Below are positions 1 to 6,664 of a DNA stretch of 9,748 bases, piece by piece. Each line of letters starts with the position of its first letter. The first letter of the stretch is position 1. The position numbers were made by a program, and so were the translations under genes. A model generated the notes under the pieces. It searched no databases, was not told where the DNA came from, and was given only the letters and a program-made list of their open reading frames with translations. The stretch comes from SAR202 cluster bacterium (GTDB lineage Bacteria > Chloroflexota > Dehalococcoidia > UBA3495): positions 1-9,748 of the forward strand of contig VFFT01000070.1 of assembly GCA_009392775.1 (NCBI GenBank), given 5' to 3'.

Positions 1-77
1 TGGAGGCGACGGGCGGATTCGAACCGCCGAATAGAGGTTTTGCAGACCTCCGCCTTAGTCCACTTGGCTACGTCGCC
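1..77 (-). tRNA. tRNA-Cys (anticodon GCA), CCA encoded
   Basis: Read on the minus strand this folds as a complete cloverleaf. The acceptor stem pairs GGCGACG (plus 71-77) with CGTCGCC (plus 5-11). The anticodon loop is CTGCAAA, giving GCA, which reads the Cys codons UGC and UGU. The T loop contains GGTTCGAATCC. The discriminator base is U, as is typical of tRNA-Cys, and it is followed by a genomically encoded CCA at plus 1-3. It lies 23 bases downstream of tRNA-Leu on the same strand, so the two are probably processed from one transcript. Confidence 0.97.
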
Positions 78-100
78 TTGATTTGGTTTGCTCGCTCTGG

Positions 101-187
101 TGGTGCCGAGGGCGGGACTTGAACCCACACGAGCTTACGCCCACGGCCCCCTCAAGACCGCGTGTCTACCTATTCCACCACCTCGGC
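101..187 (-). tRNA. tRNA-Leu (anticodon GAG), class II, CCA encoded
   Basis: On the minus strand an 87-base class II tRNA is visible. The acceptor stem is GCCGAGG/CCTCGGC. The anticodon stem CGGTC/GGCCG encloses loop TTGAGGG, giving anticodon GAG for the CUC and CUU leucine codons. A long variable arm folds as GGGC-GTAA-GCTC, and the T stem-loop is GTGGG TTCAAGT CCCGC. The discriminator is A, followed by encoded CCA at plus 101-103. It is the first gene of the two-tRNA unit; a promoter candidate lies just upstream at about 205-233. Confidence 0.97.
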
Positions 188-204
188 CTGTTTGACATCG
201 AAGA

Positions 205-233
205 ATTATATCACAAGAGTAGGAGAGCCAAAA
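205..233 (-). promoter_or_regulatory. candidate extended -10 promoter for the tRNA-Leu/tRNA-Cys unit
   Basis: On the minus strand TATAAT (plus 205-210) is preceded by TGA (plus 211-213), a perfect consensus -10 with the extended TG. Seventeen bases further upstream is TTTTGG (plus 228-233), a weak -35. Transcription would begin near 198, about ten bases before the 5' end of tRNA-Leu, a normal distance for a tRNA operon. This is motif matching only. Confidence 0.55.
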
Positions 234-265
234 GTTACTAATATGATTATGTTCGTCTAATGTTT

Positions 266-274
266 TGCTATAAT
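266..274 (+). promoter_or_regulatory. candidate extended -10 promoter for the 309-2208 operon
   Basis: TGCTATAAT is a perfect extended -10 on the plus strand, with a predicted transcription start near 281. No good -35 hexamer is seen (ATTATG at 246-251 is the best-placed one), which is tolerable for an extended -10 promoter. The predicted start coincides with a perfect 10-base palindrome, GTGACGTCAC (281-290), which could be an operator or chance. Confidence 0.5.
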
Positions 275-308
275 CACGTTGTGACGTCACCATTGCGCGG
301 GATTCATC

Positions 309-680
309 TTGTGTGACGAATCTCGAAAGGTAGTAATATCTTTGAAAGATAACTCCAGGCAAATTGAAGTCGCTACATATGAGAATGAACCATTGGCACG
401 ATTGTCAGAACAGAGGTTATATCAAGCCGGCATACCGTGTGTTTTGAAATCGTTGCAAGGTGGGTCGGGATTGTGGGGTTCTGCTTATAACGTGCCACAT
501 AGCTTATATGTGTATGAAAATCATTTGGATGAAGCAACAGAAATATTAGGTTTAGATAGCATAATATCACCTTCGGGCAGCGATTATACTAAGCAATGGC
601 CTTCATGGTTAGTGCTTGGTATTGTCTTAGTAGTGGTACTAGTTTTGGTGTCTGCTACTTCTGCTGTTAGGTTGATATAG
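309..680 (+). CDS. DUF2007-like putative signal-transducing protein with C-terminal membrane anchor
   Basis: A 123-residue protein. Residues about 18-81 (EVATYENEPLARLSEQRLYQ, then a GIPC turn, then a VPHSLYVYENHLDEATEIL segment) have the pattern of DUF2007, a small ferredoxin-like domain that reports on two chain segments 'inherited' by position. Its biochemical role is not established. A single hydrophobic helix spans about 100-120, after a short linker, so the domain is probably tethered to the membrane. The start is uncertain. TTG at 309 gives the longest frame. TTG at 342 (112 residues) has GAAAGG 11 bases upstream and begins nearer the conserved domain, so it is a good alternative. It is the first gene of an operon, and the next gene begins 10 bases after its stop. 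The family call is from pattern recognition and is moderately sure; the function is unknown. Confidence 0.75.
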   Translation: MCDESRKVVISLKDNSRQIEVATYENEPLARLSEQRLYQAGIPCVLKSLQGGSGLWGSAYNVPHSLYVYENHLDEATEILGLDSIISPSGSDYTKQWPSWLVLGIVLVVVLVLVSATSAVRLI

Positions 681-690
681 AGATTATGGA

Positions 691-1344
691 ATGCATATGA
701 CAGTTCGTTACGGAATTTCATTAATACCTGAACCTGTATTCACCTCCCGAGTGTACCGTCTAAGGCAACTTGTGTGTGGGCAATACGGAGCTTGGGCTGC
801 CGAAATGGAAATGTTGCATATGCCTCTCATACCTTACTTCGATTCTTCAGAAGAGGGTATATCAAATATTTCTATCGGATTGGAACGGATTAGCGCCGAA
901 TCACAGAAAAACTCACTCAGATTTCCATTAGTCAGCCGTGGTGTTGGTCATATGTTGGAGAATTGCGATGATATATTCCTCGAGTTTACGGTGGCTGAAG
1001 ATCCCATAGACCGAGGTCAGAGACATTTGCAGAAGCTTTGGTGGAAAATATTGGAATTAGTGGAATCTACCAGTGGTACTGTAATCCCAGATATTAATAT
1101 TCTCAAGTCTGATTATAAGCCGTATATATACCTTATGAAGCATGCTAATCTTAGTGACTCGGTGTTTTTAAGTGCTGTTACTTTCGCGGAGAACGTAATT
1201 AGAGATTTGAATATACCGAATTCCACAAAAGCTTGGCAATTACAACTGATACGATTCGAGAGTAATTCTGATATCGAATCATGGAATAAAGGTGGCTGGG
1301 TATCCGATCTGAGATGGAGAGTGCTTGAATCGTACTCGTTATAA
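691..1344 (+). CDS. 2H-phosphoesterase-like (2'-5' RNA ligase superfamily) protein, probably degenerate
   Basis: A 217-residue soluble protein with no signal peptide or membrane segment. It resembles the 2H phosphoesterase fold, which normally has two H-x-T/S-h motifs from two duplicated lobes that bind a 2',3'-cyclic phosphate or a related phosphoester. The first motif appears as H43-M-P-L followed by IPYF, where the usual Thr/Ser is Pro. The second would be K143-P-Y-I-Y-L, at the place where active members have PH(I/V)TL, so the second histidine is Tyr. If this alignment is right, the enzyme lacks one catalytic histidine and the Thr/Ser partners, and may bind rather than cleave its ligand. 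It sits between the DUF2007-like gene (10-base gap) and the isocitrate lyase-family gene (24-base gap). The ATG at 697 is an alternative start. The fold assignment is tentative; otherwise it is a hypothetical protein. Confidence 0.6.
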   Translation: MHMTVRYGISLIPEPVFTSRVYRLRQLVCGQYGAWAAEMEMLHMPLIPYFDSSEEGISNISIGLERISAESQKNSLRFPLVSRGVGHMLENCDDIFLEFTVAEDPIDRGQRHLQKLWWKILELVESTSGTVIPDINILKSDYKPYIYLMKHANLSDSVFLSAVTFAENVIRDLNIPNSTKAWQLQLIRFESNSDIESWNKGGWVSDLRWRVLESYSL

Positions 1345-1368
1345 AAATCTGTCGGCTTTGGAGTGATC

Positions 1369-2208
1369 ATGAAAACTACTACTAAACTAAGGGAATTGCT
1401 CAATAGAGATCAACTTACGGTAGCCCCATTTGTGATGAATGGGCTCTTAGCACGTATTGCTGAATCAGTGGGGTTTGAGGCTGTATATATGACGGGATCA
1501 GGTACATCAGCTGAAAAAGGGTTCCCTGACGTTGGCATGCTGACGATGACAGAGATGGTGATGTCGGCTAAATATATAGTTAATGCTGTAGATATACCTG
1601 TAATATGCGACGCTGATACGGGGTATGGGAACGCTCTAAATGTTCGTAGAACTGTTCGCGAATACGAAACGGCAGGTGTCGCAGGTATTCACATTGAGGA
1701 CCAAGTATTTCCTAAAAAATGTGGTTTCTTCGAGGGTAAGCAAGTGATACCAATGGAAGAGCATGTCCAGAAAATTAGAGCAGCACTGGATGCTAGGCGT
1801 GACCCGGATTTTGTCATTATTGCACGTTGTGACGCGTATGCTGTTAATGGTTGGGAAGATACAGTAATCCGGTGCAAGGCGTACCGTGACGCAGGTGCGG
1901 ATATGATATTTGTTGATGGGATAAAGTCTATGGAAGACTTGAAGATGTATGCTAGTGACTTGAACGATATGCCACGATTGTATAACGGTGATCTTGTGGC
2001 AACTCAGGACGTGGATGCACTTGGTTATAAATTAATGATTTGTGGGAGCACCCCGTGGCTAATTTATAAACAGGTGAAGGAAGCCTACGAGGAACTAAGG
2101 GACAAAGGGAAGGTTGACCCATCAAGATACGCCACGCGGTTTGATGTGGCAGGGCTTCTAGGTCTAGATGATATATATGAACTGGAGCAAAGATACGGTG
2201 CCCAGTAA
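1369..2208 (+). CDS. isocitrate lyase / phosphoenolpyruvate mutase family protein (carboxylyase-like)
   Basis: A 279-residue TIM-barrel enzyme of the ICL/PEPM superfamily, whose members break or rearrange C-C or C-P bonds next to an alpha-oxo acid using Mg2+. Visible motifs are the SGSGTS-like substrate loop at about 43-48, the metal-binding D81-A-D83-T-G-Y-G-N, E110-D-Q, and the active-site loop P115-K-K-C118-G-F120. Cys118 matches the general acid Cys of methylisocitrate and dimethylmalate lyases, but the His that usually follows (KRCGH or KKCGH) is Phe here. Length fits the short PrpB/oxaloacetate decarboxylase group rather than true isocitrate lyase. ATG 1369 is preferred over GTG 1363 because GGAG (1360-1363) lies 5 bases upstream of it and overlaps the GTG. 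It is the last gene of the operon, convergent with the monooxygenase gene. The substrate (a 2-methylisocitrate, dimethylmalate or oxaloacetate-type acid) cannot be told from sequence. Confidence 0.9.
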   Translation: MKTTTKLRELLNRDQLTVAPFVMNGLLARIAESVGFEAVYMTGSGTSAEKGFPDVGMLTMTEMVMSAKYIVNAVDIPVICDADTGYGNALNVRRTVREYETAGVAGIHIEDQVFPKKCGFFEGKQVIPMEEHVQKIRAALDARRDPDFVIIARCDAYAVNGWEDTVIRCKAYRDAGADMIFVDGIKSMEDLKMYASDLNDMPRLYNGDLVATQDVDALGYKLMICGSTPWLIYKQVKEAYEELRDKGKVDPSRYATRFDVAGLLGLDDIYELEQRYGAQ

Positions 2209-2255
2209 ATTATGCTTGTGTATGGTATGTAAAAGCAGATTTTAGTAGTGTAGGG

Positions 2256-3206
2256 CTAAGATGGTATTAGTGTAACAACCTCTCGCGAAAACCTTTCCAT
2301 AGATTCTAATTGTTCTCCGAGGTTTTTCGCTGCAAAGTTTATTATAAAATTTCTGACTCCGGCATCTTGGTATTGCCGTATATCTGCAGCTATTTGTTCC
2401 GGTATTCCCTGCATCATAGCACGGTTATTAGGTGGTTCTTCAGTTAGTACTACATGAGTGCTAAAACATGGGGTTACAGCATCTTCTGATCTTCCGTGAC
2501 TTACACTCATTTCCTTGAGAAATGATATTTTTTCGGACAATTCAGCGGGTTCCAGGATAGCCGGTGGGCGCAGACCGATTGGCATCCAACCGTCTCCGTA
2601 TCTTGCTGCTCTTCTTAAAGCTGGCCGGGAGTGTCCGCCTATCCATATTGGAGGTCGAGGCTTCTGGGTTGGTTTGGGTAGGAATCCCTCTCCATCAATA
2701 GAAAAGAATTGACCGTTAAATTTGGGACTATCATTAGTCCACAATTCCTCAAAAATCTCTAGGTATTCGTCTGTAACTGCTCCGCGATTTGCAAAGTGAT
2801 CTAGTCCTAATGCTTCAAATTCTTCTCGCATCCACCCGACTCCTACGCCAAGAATCAGCCGTCCGTTTGATAAAACGTCTAGTGTAGCCAGCATTTTTGC
2901 CGTCAATACGGGATTGCGGTATGGCACGATTAAAACATGGGTCCCTAGTCTCACAGAGCTGGTCGCACCTGCTAGGAAATTGAGAGTTGAAATAGGTTCA
3001 TAGTAGGGCTCATCTGGAGTGAACGTGGCTACACCGTCGGCGGCATATGGGTAAAACGATGCTACTTCTCTGGGTAGGATAATATGGTCACTGACCCAGA
3101 CAGAACTAAAAGCCAGGTCTTCAGCCCTGTGGGACAAAGCTACAAGATTTTCGGGGCTAGCCATGGTCCCGCGACTAGGAAGCGAGCATCCAAAAGAAAT
3201 GGCCAT
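2256..3206 (-). CDS. LLM-class (luciferase-like) flavin-dependent oxidoreductase
   Basis: A 316-residue TIM-barrel protein of the bacterial luciferase family, which uses FMN or F420 to oxidise or reduce small organic substrates in the cytosol. Family hallmarks are the N-terminal strand ISFGCSLPSRG, SVWVSDHI at 35-42, the VRLGTHVLIVPYRNP strand (85-99), GRLILGVGVGWMREEFEALG (115-134), PPIWIGG (185-191) and GDGWMP (204-209). Full-length subgroup members are normally about 290-340 residues, so this one is intact. The GxGxGW segment and DxHxx form resemble the F420-dependent TIGR036xx-type subgroups, but FMN use is also possible. The ATG at 3206 has GGAGG about 10 bases upstream. It follows the RDD gene by 30 bases on the same strand and is probably co-transcribed. 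Such monooxygenases are expanded in SAR202 Chloroflexota, where they are thought to attack recalcitrant organic matter; applying that here is inference. Confidence 0.93.
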   Translation of the reverse strand: MAISFGCSLPSRGTMASPENLVALSHRAEDLAFSSVWVSDHIILPREVASFYPYAADGVATFTPDEPYYEPISTLNFLAGATSSVRLGTHVLIVPYRNPVLTAKMLATLDVLSNGRLILGVGVGWMREEFEALGLDHFANRGAVTDEYLEIFEELWTNDSPKFNGQFFSIDGEGFLPKPTQKPRPPIWIGGHSRPALRRAARYGDGWMPIGLRPPAILEPAELSEKISFLKEMSVSHGRSEDAVTPCFSTHVVLTEEPPNNRAMMQGIPEQIAADIRQYQDAGVRNFIINFAAKNLGEQLESMERFSREVVTLIPS

Positions 3207-3236
3207 GGTATTTATGCCTCCATGTGATAGAAGTAC

Positions 3237-3767
3237 TTAGTCAGTGGGTTTAGGTTTTTTGATGACAAATGTTTTGGACAGATGATCATGCCAGGCCTGT
3301 TTTTTGTCATCCCATCCCGCCCAGGCGTACCCTAAATACAAAGGCAAGGCGGATAGAATTTTGCACGGTATCTCCCTTAAGAGTATCGTACCTACACTAG
3401 GTATGTTTCCACTTGAATCTACTACTTGAATACCTAAAGCCATTTTACCTAGGGTTTGACCTCTACTCTTGGTCATCAGAACAAAATATGAAAAATTTAT
3501 TATGACTAAAGCGAAAGCAGTGAAGTCACTCATGCCTATAATGCTGACGAGCATACCAAATACTAAAGTCACAAAGAGTTCGTCTATGAGCCGCGCAAAT
3601 AGTCTGACCCAGAATCCGGCAAAGTCTGGAACCTCCGTATTGAATGTGGTTATGCTCTGCTCGGGGGCGATAAAAGCTCCGCAAAAGCCGCAGTAGTTAC
3701 CGGTTGTAGTGATTGGCTCTCCGCAATTAAGACAGTTTCCATACACATTTATCTGGACGTTGGACAT
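3237..3767 (-). CDS. zinc-ribbon RDD-family membrane protein
   Basis: A 176-residue membrane protein. The N terminus carries a zinc-ribbon knuckle pair, C12-x2-C15 and C26-x2-C29. An RDD domain follows: the FAGFWVRLFARLIDELF signature (about 50-66) with the Arg and Asp that name the family, two hydrophobic helices between about 62 and 98, then the GQTLGKMALGIQVVDSSG loop and a third hydrophobic segment near 136-150. It ends in the typical AWHDHLSKTFVIKK tail. RDD proteins are multi-pass; some are ion or small-molecule exchangers, but most are uncharacterised. The zinc ribbon presumably faces the cytoplasm. AGGTGG (plus 3777-3782) lies 9 bases upstream of the ATG and supports this start. The gene precedes the luciferase-like gene in a two-gene operon and is divergent from mnmA. 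Confidence 0.92.
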   Translation of the reverse strand: MSNVQINVYGNCLNCGEPITTTGNYCGFCGAFIAPEQSITTFNTEVPDFAGFWVRLFARLIDELFVTLVFGMLVSIIGMSDFTAFALVIINFSYFVLMTKSRGQTLGKMALGIQVVDSSGNIPSVGTILLREIPCKILSALPLYLGYAWAGWDDKKQAWHDHLSKTFVIKKPKPTD

Positions 3768-3806
3768 TGTTGTTGGCCACCTAATTTATTCCCTAAGCTA
3801 AATTAA

Positions 3807-3859
3807 TTGTAGGAATATATGTTGATAGATTATCATATGTGCTAAGAATGTGAGTCCAA
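3807..3859. promoter_or_regulatory. divergent promoter region between the RDD gene and mnmA
   Basis: Candidates overlap here. On the plus strand, TTGTAG (3807-3812), an 18-base spacer and TATCAT (3831-3836) could serve mnmA. On the minus strand, TTGGAC (plus 3854-3859), a 16-base spacer and TATGAT (plus 3832-3837) could serve the RDD-monooxygenase operon. The two -10 boxes cover the same bases. An inverted repeat, TGATA-gat-TATCA (3823-3835), overlaps them. All matches are imperfect. Confidence 0.3.
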
Positions 3860-3904
3860 ACTATGAAACCTGCAATAAATGGACAAAAGGAAGAACACAA
3901 TAGA

Positions 3905-5008
3905 ATGACCGAACGCGTAATTGTTGCAATGAGTGGTGGCGTAGACTCATCAGTAGCTGCCCTTCTGCTGAAAAATGAGGGTTATGACGTAATTGGCGTA
4001 ACAATGAAACTCTACACTTTGGATACTGATGACTTACCTGATTATTACAAAGGTTGTTGTACTGTTGATGATGTAGAAGATGCCAAGAGAGTATGTCAAA
4101 AACTAGGTGTCCCCCATTATGTTATGAATGTGCAGGAAGAATTTCAGACATTTGTAATAGACTATTTCTGCTCTGAGTACCAGCATGGCCGGACTCCTCA
4201 CCCTTGTATTGCGTGCAACGACAAGATCAAATTCAATTTTTTGGCTAATAGAGCTAAAGCTCTCGACGCTAGTTATGTAGCAACAGGACACTATGCACGT
4301 ATAGAGCGAGGACTGGATAGGCTGGAGCTTAAGAAAGGAATCGATACTTCGAAAGATCAATCCTATGTCCTCTACGGTATGGGACAAACAGATCTCAGCC
4401 ATACATTGATGCCTATAGGTGGATATACAAAGAATGAAATCCGTGAGTTAGCGTTACAGGCGGAATTCCCCAATGCCGCAAAGCCTGATAGCCAAGATAT
4501 TTGTTTCATACCTTTTGGAGATTATAAGGAATTTCTTAAAGAACGAGTCGACTCAATTCCTGGGGATATAGTTGATCTACAGGGATCGGTTGTAGGTGCT
4601 CATGATGGGATAGAATTTTTTACTATTGGCCAGCGCAAGGGTTTAGGTTTGTCTGGCACTGGTGATGCGTTATATGTGCTGGAAATCGACTCGGAAAATC
4701 ACAAAGTGGTGGTGGGCCCAAAATCTGGCTTGTATAAGGACAGCTTTTGGGTGTCAAGAGTTAATTATGTGTCGGGAATCTATCCGGATACAGCAGTAGA
4801 TGTGCAAGTCAAAATACGTTATCAATTCCAACAGGCTGATGCTGTATTGACTAATTATTCTGACGGGGCACTGATTCAGTTTAAAGAGCCTCAACGGTCT
4901 ATTACTCCTGGTCAAGCTGCTGTTTTCTATCAAGGGGACTGTGTATTAGGCGGAGGGGTCATTGAGAGCACGGTTCCGTCTAGAGTGTTGGAACTAATCA
5001 ATGCCTAA
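3905..5008 (+). CDS. mnmA: tRNA-specific 2-thiouridylase MnmA
   Basis: MnmA thiolates the wobble uridine (s2U34) of tRNA-Lys, -Glu and -Gln using ATP and a relayed persulfide sulfur. Numbering from ATG 3905, the protein has 367 residues, the normal length. The PP-loop is S10-G-G-V-D-S-S16. PHPCIACN (98-105) contains the catalytic Cys104, equivalent to E. coli Cys102. ATGHYARIE (126-134) is conserved. DSQDICFIP (195-203) supplies the second catalytic Cys200, equivalent to Cys199. The FTIGQRKGLG motif and C-terminal beta-barrel (SITPGQAAVFYQGDCVLGGGVI) are also present. I prefer ATG 3905 because the family begins just before the PP-loop and AAAGGAAG (3887-3894) lies about 10 bases upstream; ATG 3863 would add 14 non-conserved residues and has no clear ribosome site. 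It overlaps rnhB by 8 bases, implying one transcript and coupled translation. Confidence 0.97.
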   Translation: MTERVIVAMSGGVDSSVAALLLKNEGYDVIGVTMKLYTLDTDDLPDYYKGCCTVDDVEDAKRVCQKLGVPHYVMNVQEEFQTFVIDYFCSEYQHGRTPHPCIACNDKIKFNFLANRAKALDASYVATGHYARIERGLDRLELKKGIDTSKDQSYVLYGMGQTDLSHTLMPIGGYTKNEIRELALQAEFPNAAKPDSQDICFIPFGDYKEFLKERVDSIPGDIVDLQGSVVGAHDGIEFFTIGQRKGLGLSGTGDALYVLEIDSENHKVVVGPKSGLYKDSFWVSRVNYVSGIYPDTAVDVQVKIRYQFQQADAVLTNYSDGALIQFKEPQRSITPGQAAVFYQGDCVLGGGVIESTVPSRVLELINA

Positions 5009-5624
5009 CCTTGATATAGAACAAGATGTCCGATCTGTTCAGTACAAGTACATCGCTGGAGTGGATGAAGTGGGACGAGGACCTCTGGCCGGTCCAGTTG
5101 TATCGGCTGCGGTTGTTCTACCACATGATTTAGTAGGGGATGAAGATTGGCTGAGTGTTATTAACGATAGTAAAAAATTATCTGAGTCAAAACGCCAGAT
5201 GGCCTACGAAATTATAAATAGACAGGCTGTATCTGTAGCGGTAGGTATAACAAACGCTTCAACTATAGATTCTGTCGGTATATTACCGGCCACCATAAGT
5301 AGTATGTTCACGGCATTACGAGGACTGGAAGTATCTCCTGATTTTGTGCTTTTCGATTTCATTCCCTTGAAGGATTGCGAGTATCCATATCGGACTGTGG
5401 TAAAAGGGGATACAAAGAGTTACTCCATATCGGCTGCTTCCATCATAGCCAAAGTGACTAGAGACGAATTGATGAAAGAGGCGGACGAACAATACCCAGG
5501 ATATGGGTTTAGTGGCCATAAAGGTTACGGAACGGCCAAGCATTTGGATGCTATTAAAAGGCTAGGCCCATGTGAAATACATCGGCGAAGTTTTGCCCCG
5601 ATCAAGAACTACGTACGAATCTGA
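5001..5624 (+). CDS. rnhB: ribonuclease HII
   Basis: RNase HII cuts the RNA strand of RNA-DNA hybrids and nicks 5' of single ribonucleotides in duplex DNA, starting ribonucleotide excision repair. The protein has 207 residues, normal for bacterial RnhB. The motif IAGVDEVGRGPLAGPVVSAA provides the catalytic Asp22-Glu23 and the GRG motif that senses the ribonucleotide 2'-OH. NDSKKLSESKR follows, then the third acidic residue in VLFDFIPL (where many members have DG). VKGDTKSYSISAASIIAKVTRDELM supplies the fourth Asp. GYGFSGHKGYGT and GPCEIHRRSF complete the family signature. The start codon lies inside the last codons of mnmA. Both genes maintain information-carrying molecules but share no pathway. 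No convincing terminator follows. Confidence 0.97.
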   Translation: MPNLDIEQDVRSVQYKYIAGVDEVGRGPLAGPVVSAAVVLPHDLVGDEDWLSVINDSKKLSESKRQMAYEIINRQAVSVAVGITNASTIDSVGILPATISSMFTALRGLEVSPDFVLFDFIPLKDCEYPYRTVVKGDTKSYSISAASIIAKVTRDELMKEADEQYPGYGFSGHKGYGTAKHLDAIKRLGPCEIHRRSFAPIKNYVRI

Positions 5625-5784
5625 TACCTTTACAGTGGAAGCCCAGTGTATCGGCAGGTTATCAATAAGAGTAGGAAGATCGCTGTTATCAGAACCCCTA
5701 GTACAAGGCAAGAATATCTCGGCATAACGCCCCTTATTTATAATTCTGTATCTAATATCATAACGCGAATACTTTCTAATAAGA

Positions 5785-5790
5785 TATAAT
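5785..5790 (+). promoter_or_regulatory. consensus -10 box placed for a leaderless transcript
   Basis: A perfect TATAAT ends 6 bases before the ATG at 5797. The transcription start normally lies 6-8 bases after a -10 box, which would be on or next to the A of that ATG. There is no purine-rich ribosome binding site upstream. The -35 region is poor (TAACGC or AACGCG at the right distance). See the leaderless finding. Confidence 0.5.
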
Positions 5791-5796
5791 TTTAAT

Positions 5797-6630
5797 ATGC
5801 ACAGTCCTCAGGAAAAGATTCAGCTGATTAAGTCTATCGCGGAAGATATTGGTAACTTGTTGTCAACCAAAACCTCTTCAGATTTTGATTTGCCGTCACC
5901 TTGCGTATTGTGGCAGGTTGGTGACGTAGTAGCTCATTTAATCGGGGGGGCTCAGCGCCATACGGAAAGCTTAAAACGAGCTTTGTCAGGACATGCCGAC
6001 CCGCCTTTAGGGTACGTTGTGCCGGAGTTAGAACAGTTATCATTTAACAATGCTAATCGTGATAAAGAGATTAGAGCCAATATCGGGGCTAATCTTGTAT
6101 CCCAATTTGCAGAATGTTATTCGGATTTAAATGATATTTTGGCGGGATTTGGCTCTGATGATTGGAATATACCATGCTGGCACGCTCGAAGTGGTACTAT
6201 TACAGCTTTGCAGTATTTGGATTTGCGTGTGCAAGAAATGGTAATACATCAATGGGATTTAGCTAGGTCGTTCAATCAGGATTTCCATTTACAAAAAGAA
6301 AATACGGACATTCTTTTAACGATCGTTCCGAACTGGCTCTCGGGTACATTTAGACCTGGTGTGCATTTATCTGAACCGATAAGATATGTATTTCATCTCG
6401 ATGGATTGGGTATTACCGTATCTGATATAAATTGCTATGGAGATACTTTTGAGATCAACGAGGATTTTCCAAATATACCGGATTGTGAAATCTATTGTGA
6501 CCCGGAATCATACATTTTGTTTATATATGGAAGAATTGATATAACTACTCCTGAATTTTTCGCAAATATGAAGGTGATAGGAGATTTAGATCTAATAAAT
6601 CAGTTCGAAGAGCGTTTCAAAGGTTTGTAA
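5797..6630 (+). CDS. maleylpyruvate isomerase family (mycothiol-type, DinB-like fold) metal-binding protein
   Basis: A 277-residue protein of the MDMPI/DinB-like family. Family enzymes use a divalent metal and often mycothiol, as in Corynebacterium maleylpyruvate isomerase, but most members have no known substrate. The N-terminal four-helix bundle has the expected metal ligands: His47 in WQVGDVVAHLIGG, and Glu147 and His151 in LRVQEMVIHQWDLA. These match the H-E-H triad of the characterised isomerase. The C-terminal part (about 185-277), with PIRYVFHLDGLG and FEINEDFP segments, resembles the SCP2-like MDMPI_C domain. The ATG at 5797 lacks a ribosome site and sits just after a perfect -10 box. 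It is followed 34 bases later by a DadA-like oxidoreductase gene, probably in one operon. Whether this organism makes mycothiol is unknown, so the thiol cofactor is open. Confidence 0.88.
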   Translation: MHSPQEKIQLIKSIAEDIGNLLSTKTSSDFDLPSPCVLWQVGDVVAHLIGGAQRHTESLKRALSGHADPPLGYVVPELEQLSFNNANRDKEIRANIGANLVSQFAECYSDLNDILAGFGSDDWNIPCWHARSGTITALQYLDLRVQEMVIHQWDLARSFNQDFHLQKENTDILLTIVPNWLSGTFRPGVHLSEPIRYVFHLDGLGITVSDINCYGDTFEINEDFPNIPDCEIYCDPESYILFIYGRIDITTPEFFANMKVIGDLDLINQFEERFKGL

Positions 6631-6664
6631 ATTAATATTTAGTAGGTGTTCAGGAATAATCAGA

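Noticed and set aside
135..362. Minus-strand open frame of 75 codons
   Set aside because: It runs through tRNA-Leu and the tRNA promoter, and has no recognisable domain.
2209..2255. Terminator between the convergent lyase and monooxygenase genes
   Set aside because: I found no stem-loop in these 47 bases on either strand.
3863..3904. Upstream ATG start for mnmA
   Set aside because: The added 14 residues are not part of the family and lack a ribosome site, whereas ATG 3905 has one and fits the usual N terminus.
5316..5543. Minus-strand open frame inside rnhB
   Set aside because: It is a shadow of a strongly conserved RNase HII coding region on the other strand.
5622..5660. Possible rnhB terminator: GATAC...GTATC with inner ACAgTGG/CCAgTGT
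   Set aside because: The stems are short, contain mismatches and compete with each other, and no T-run follows.
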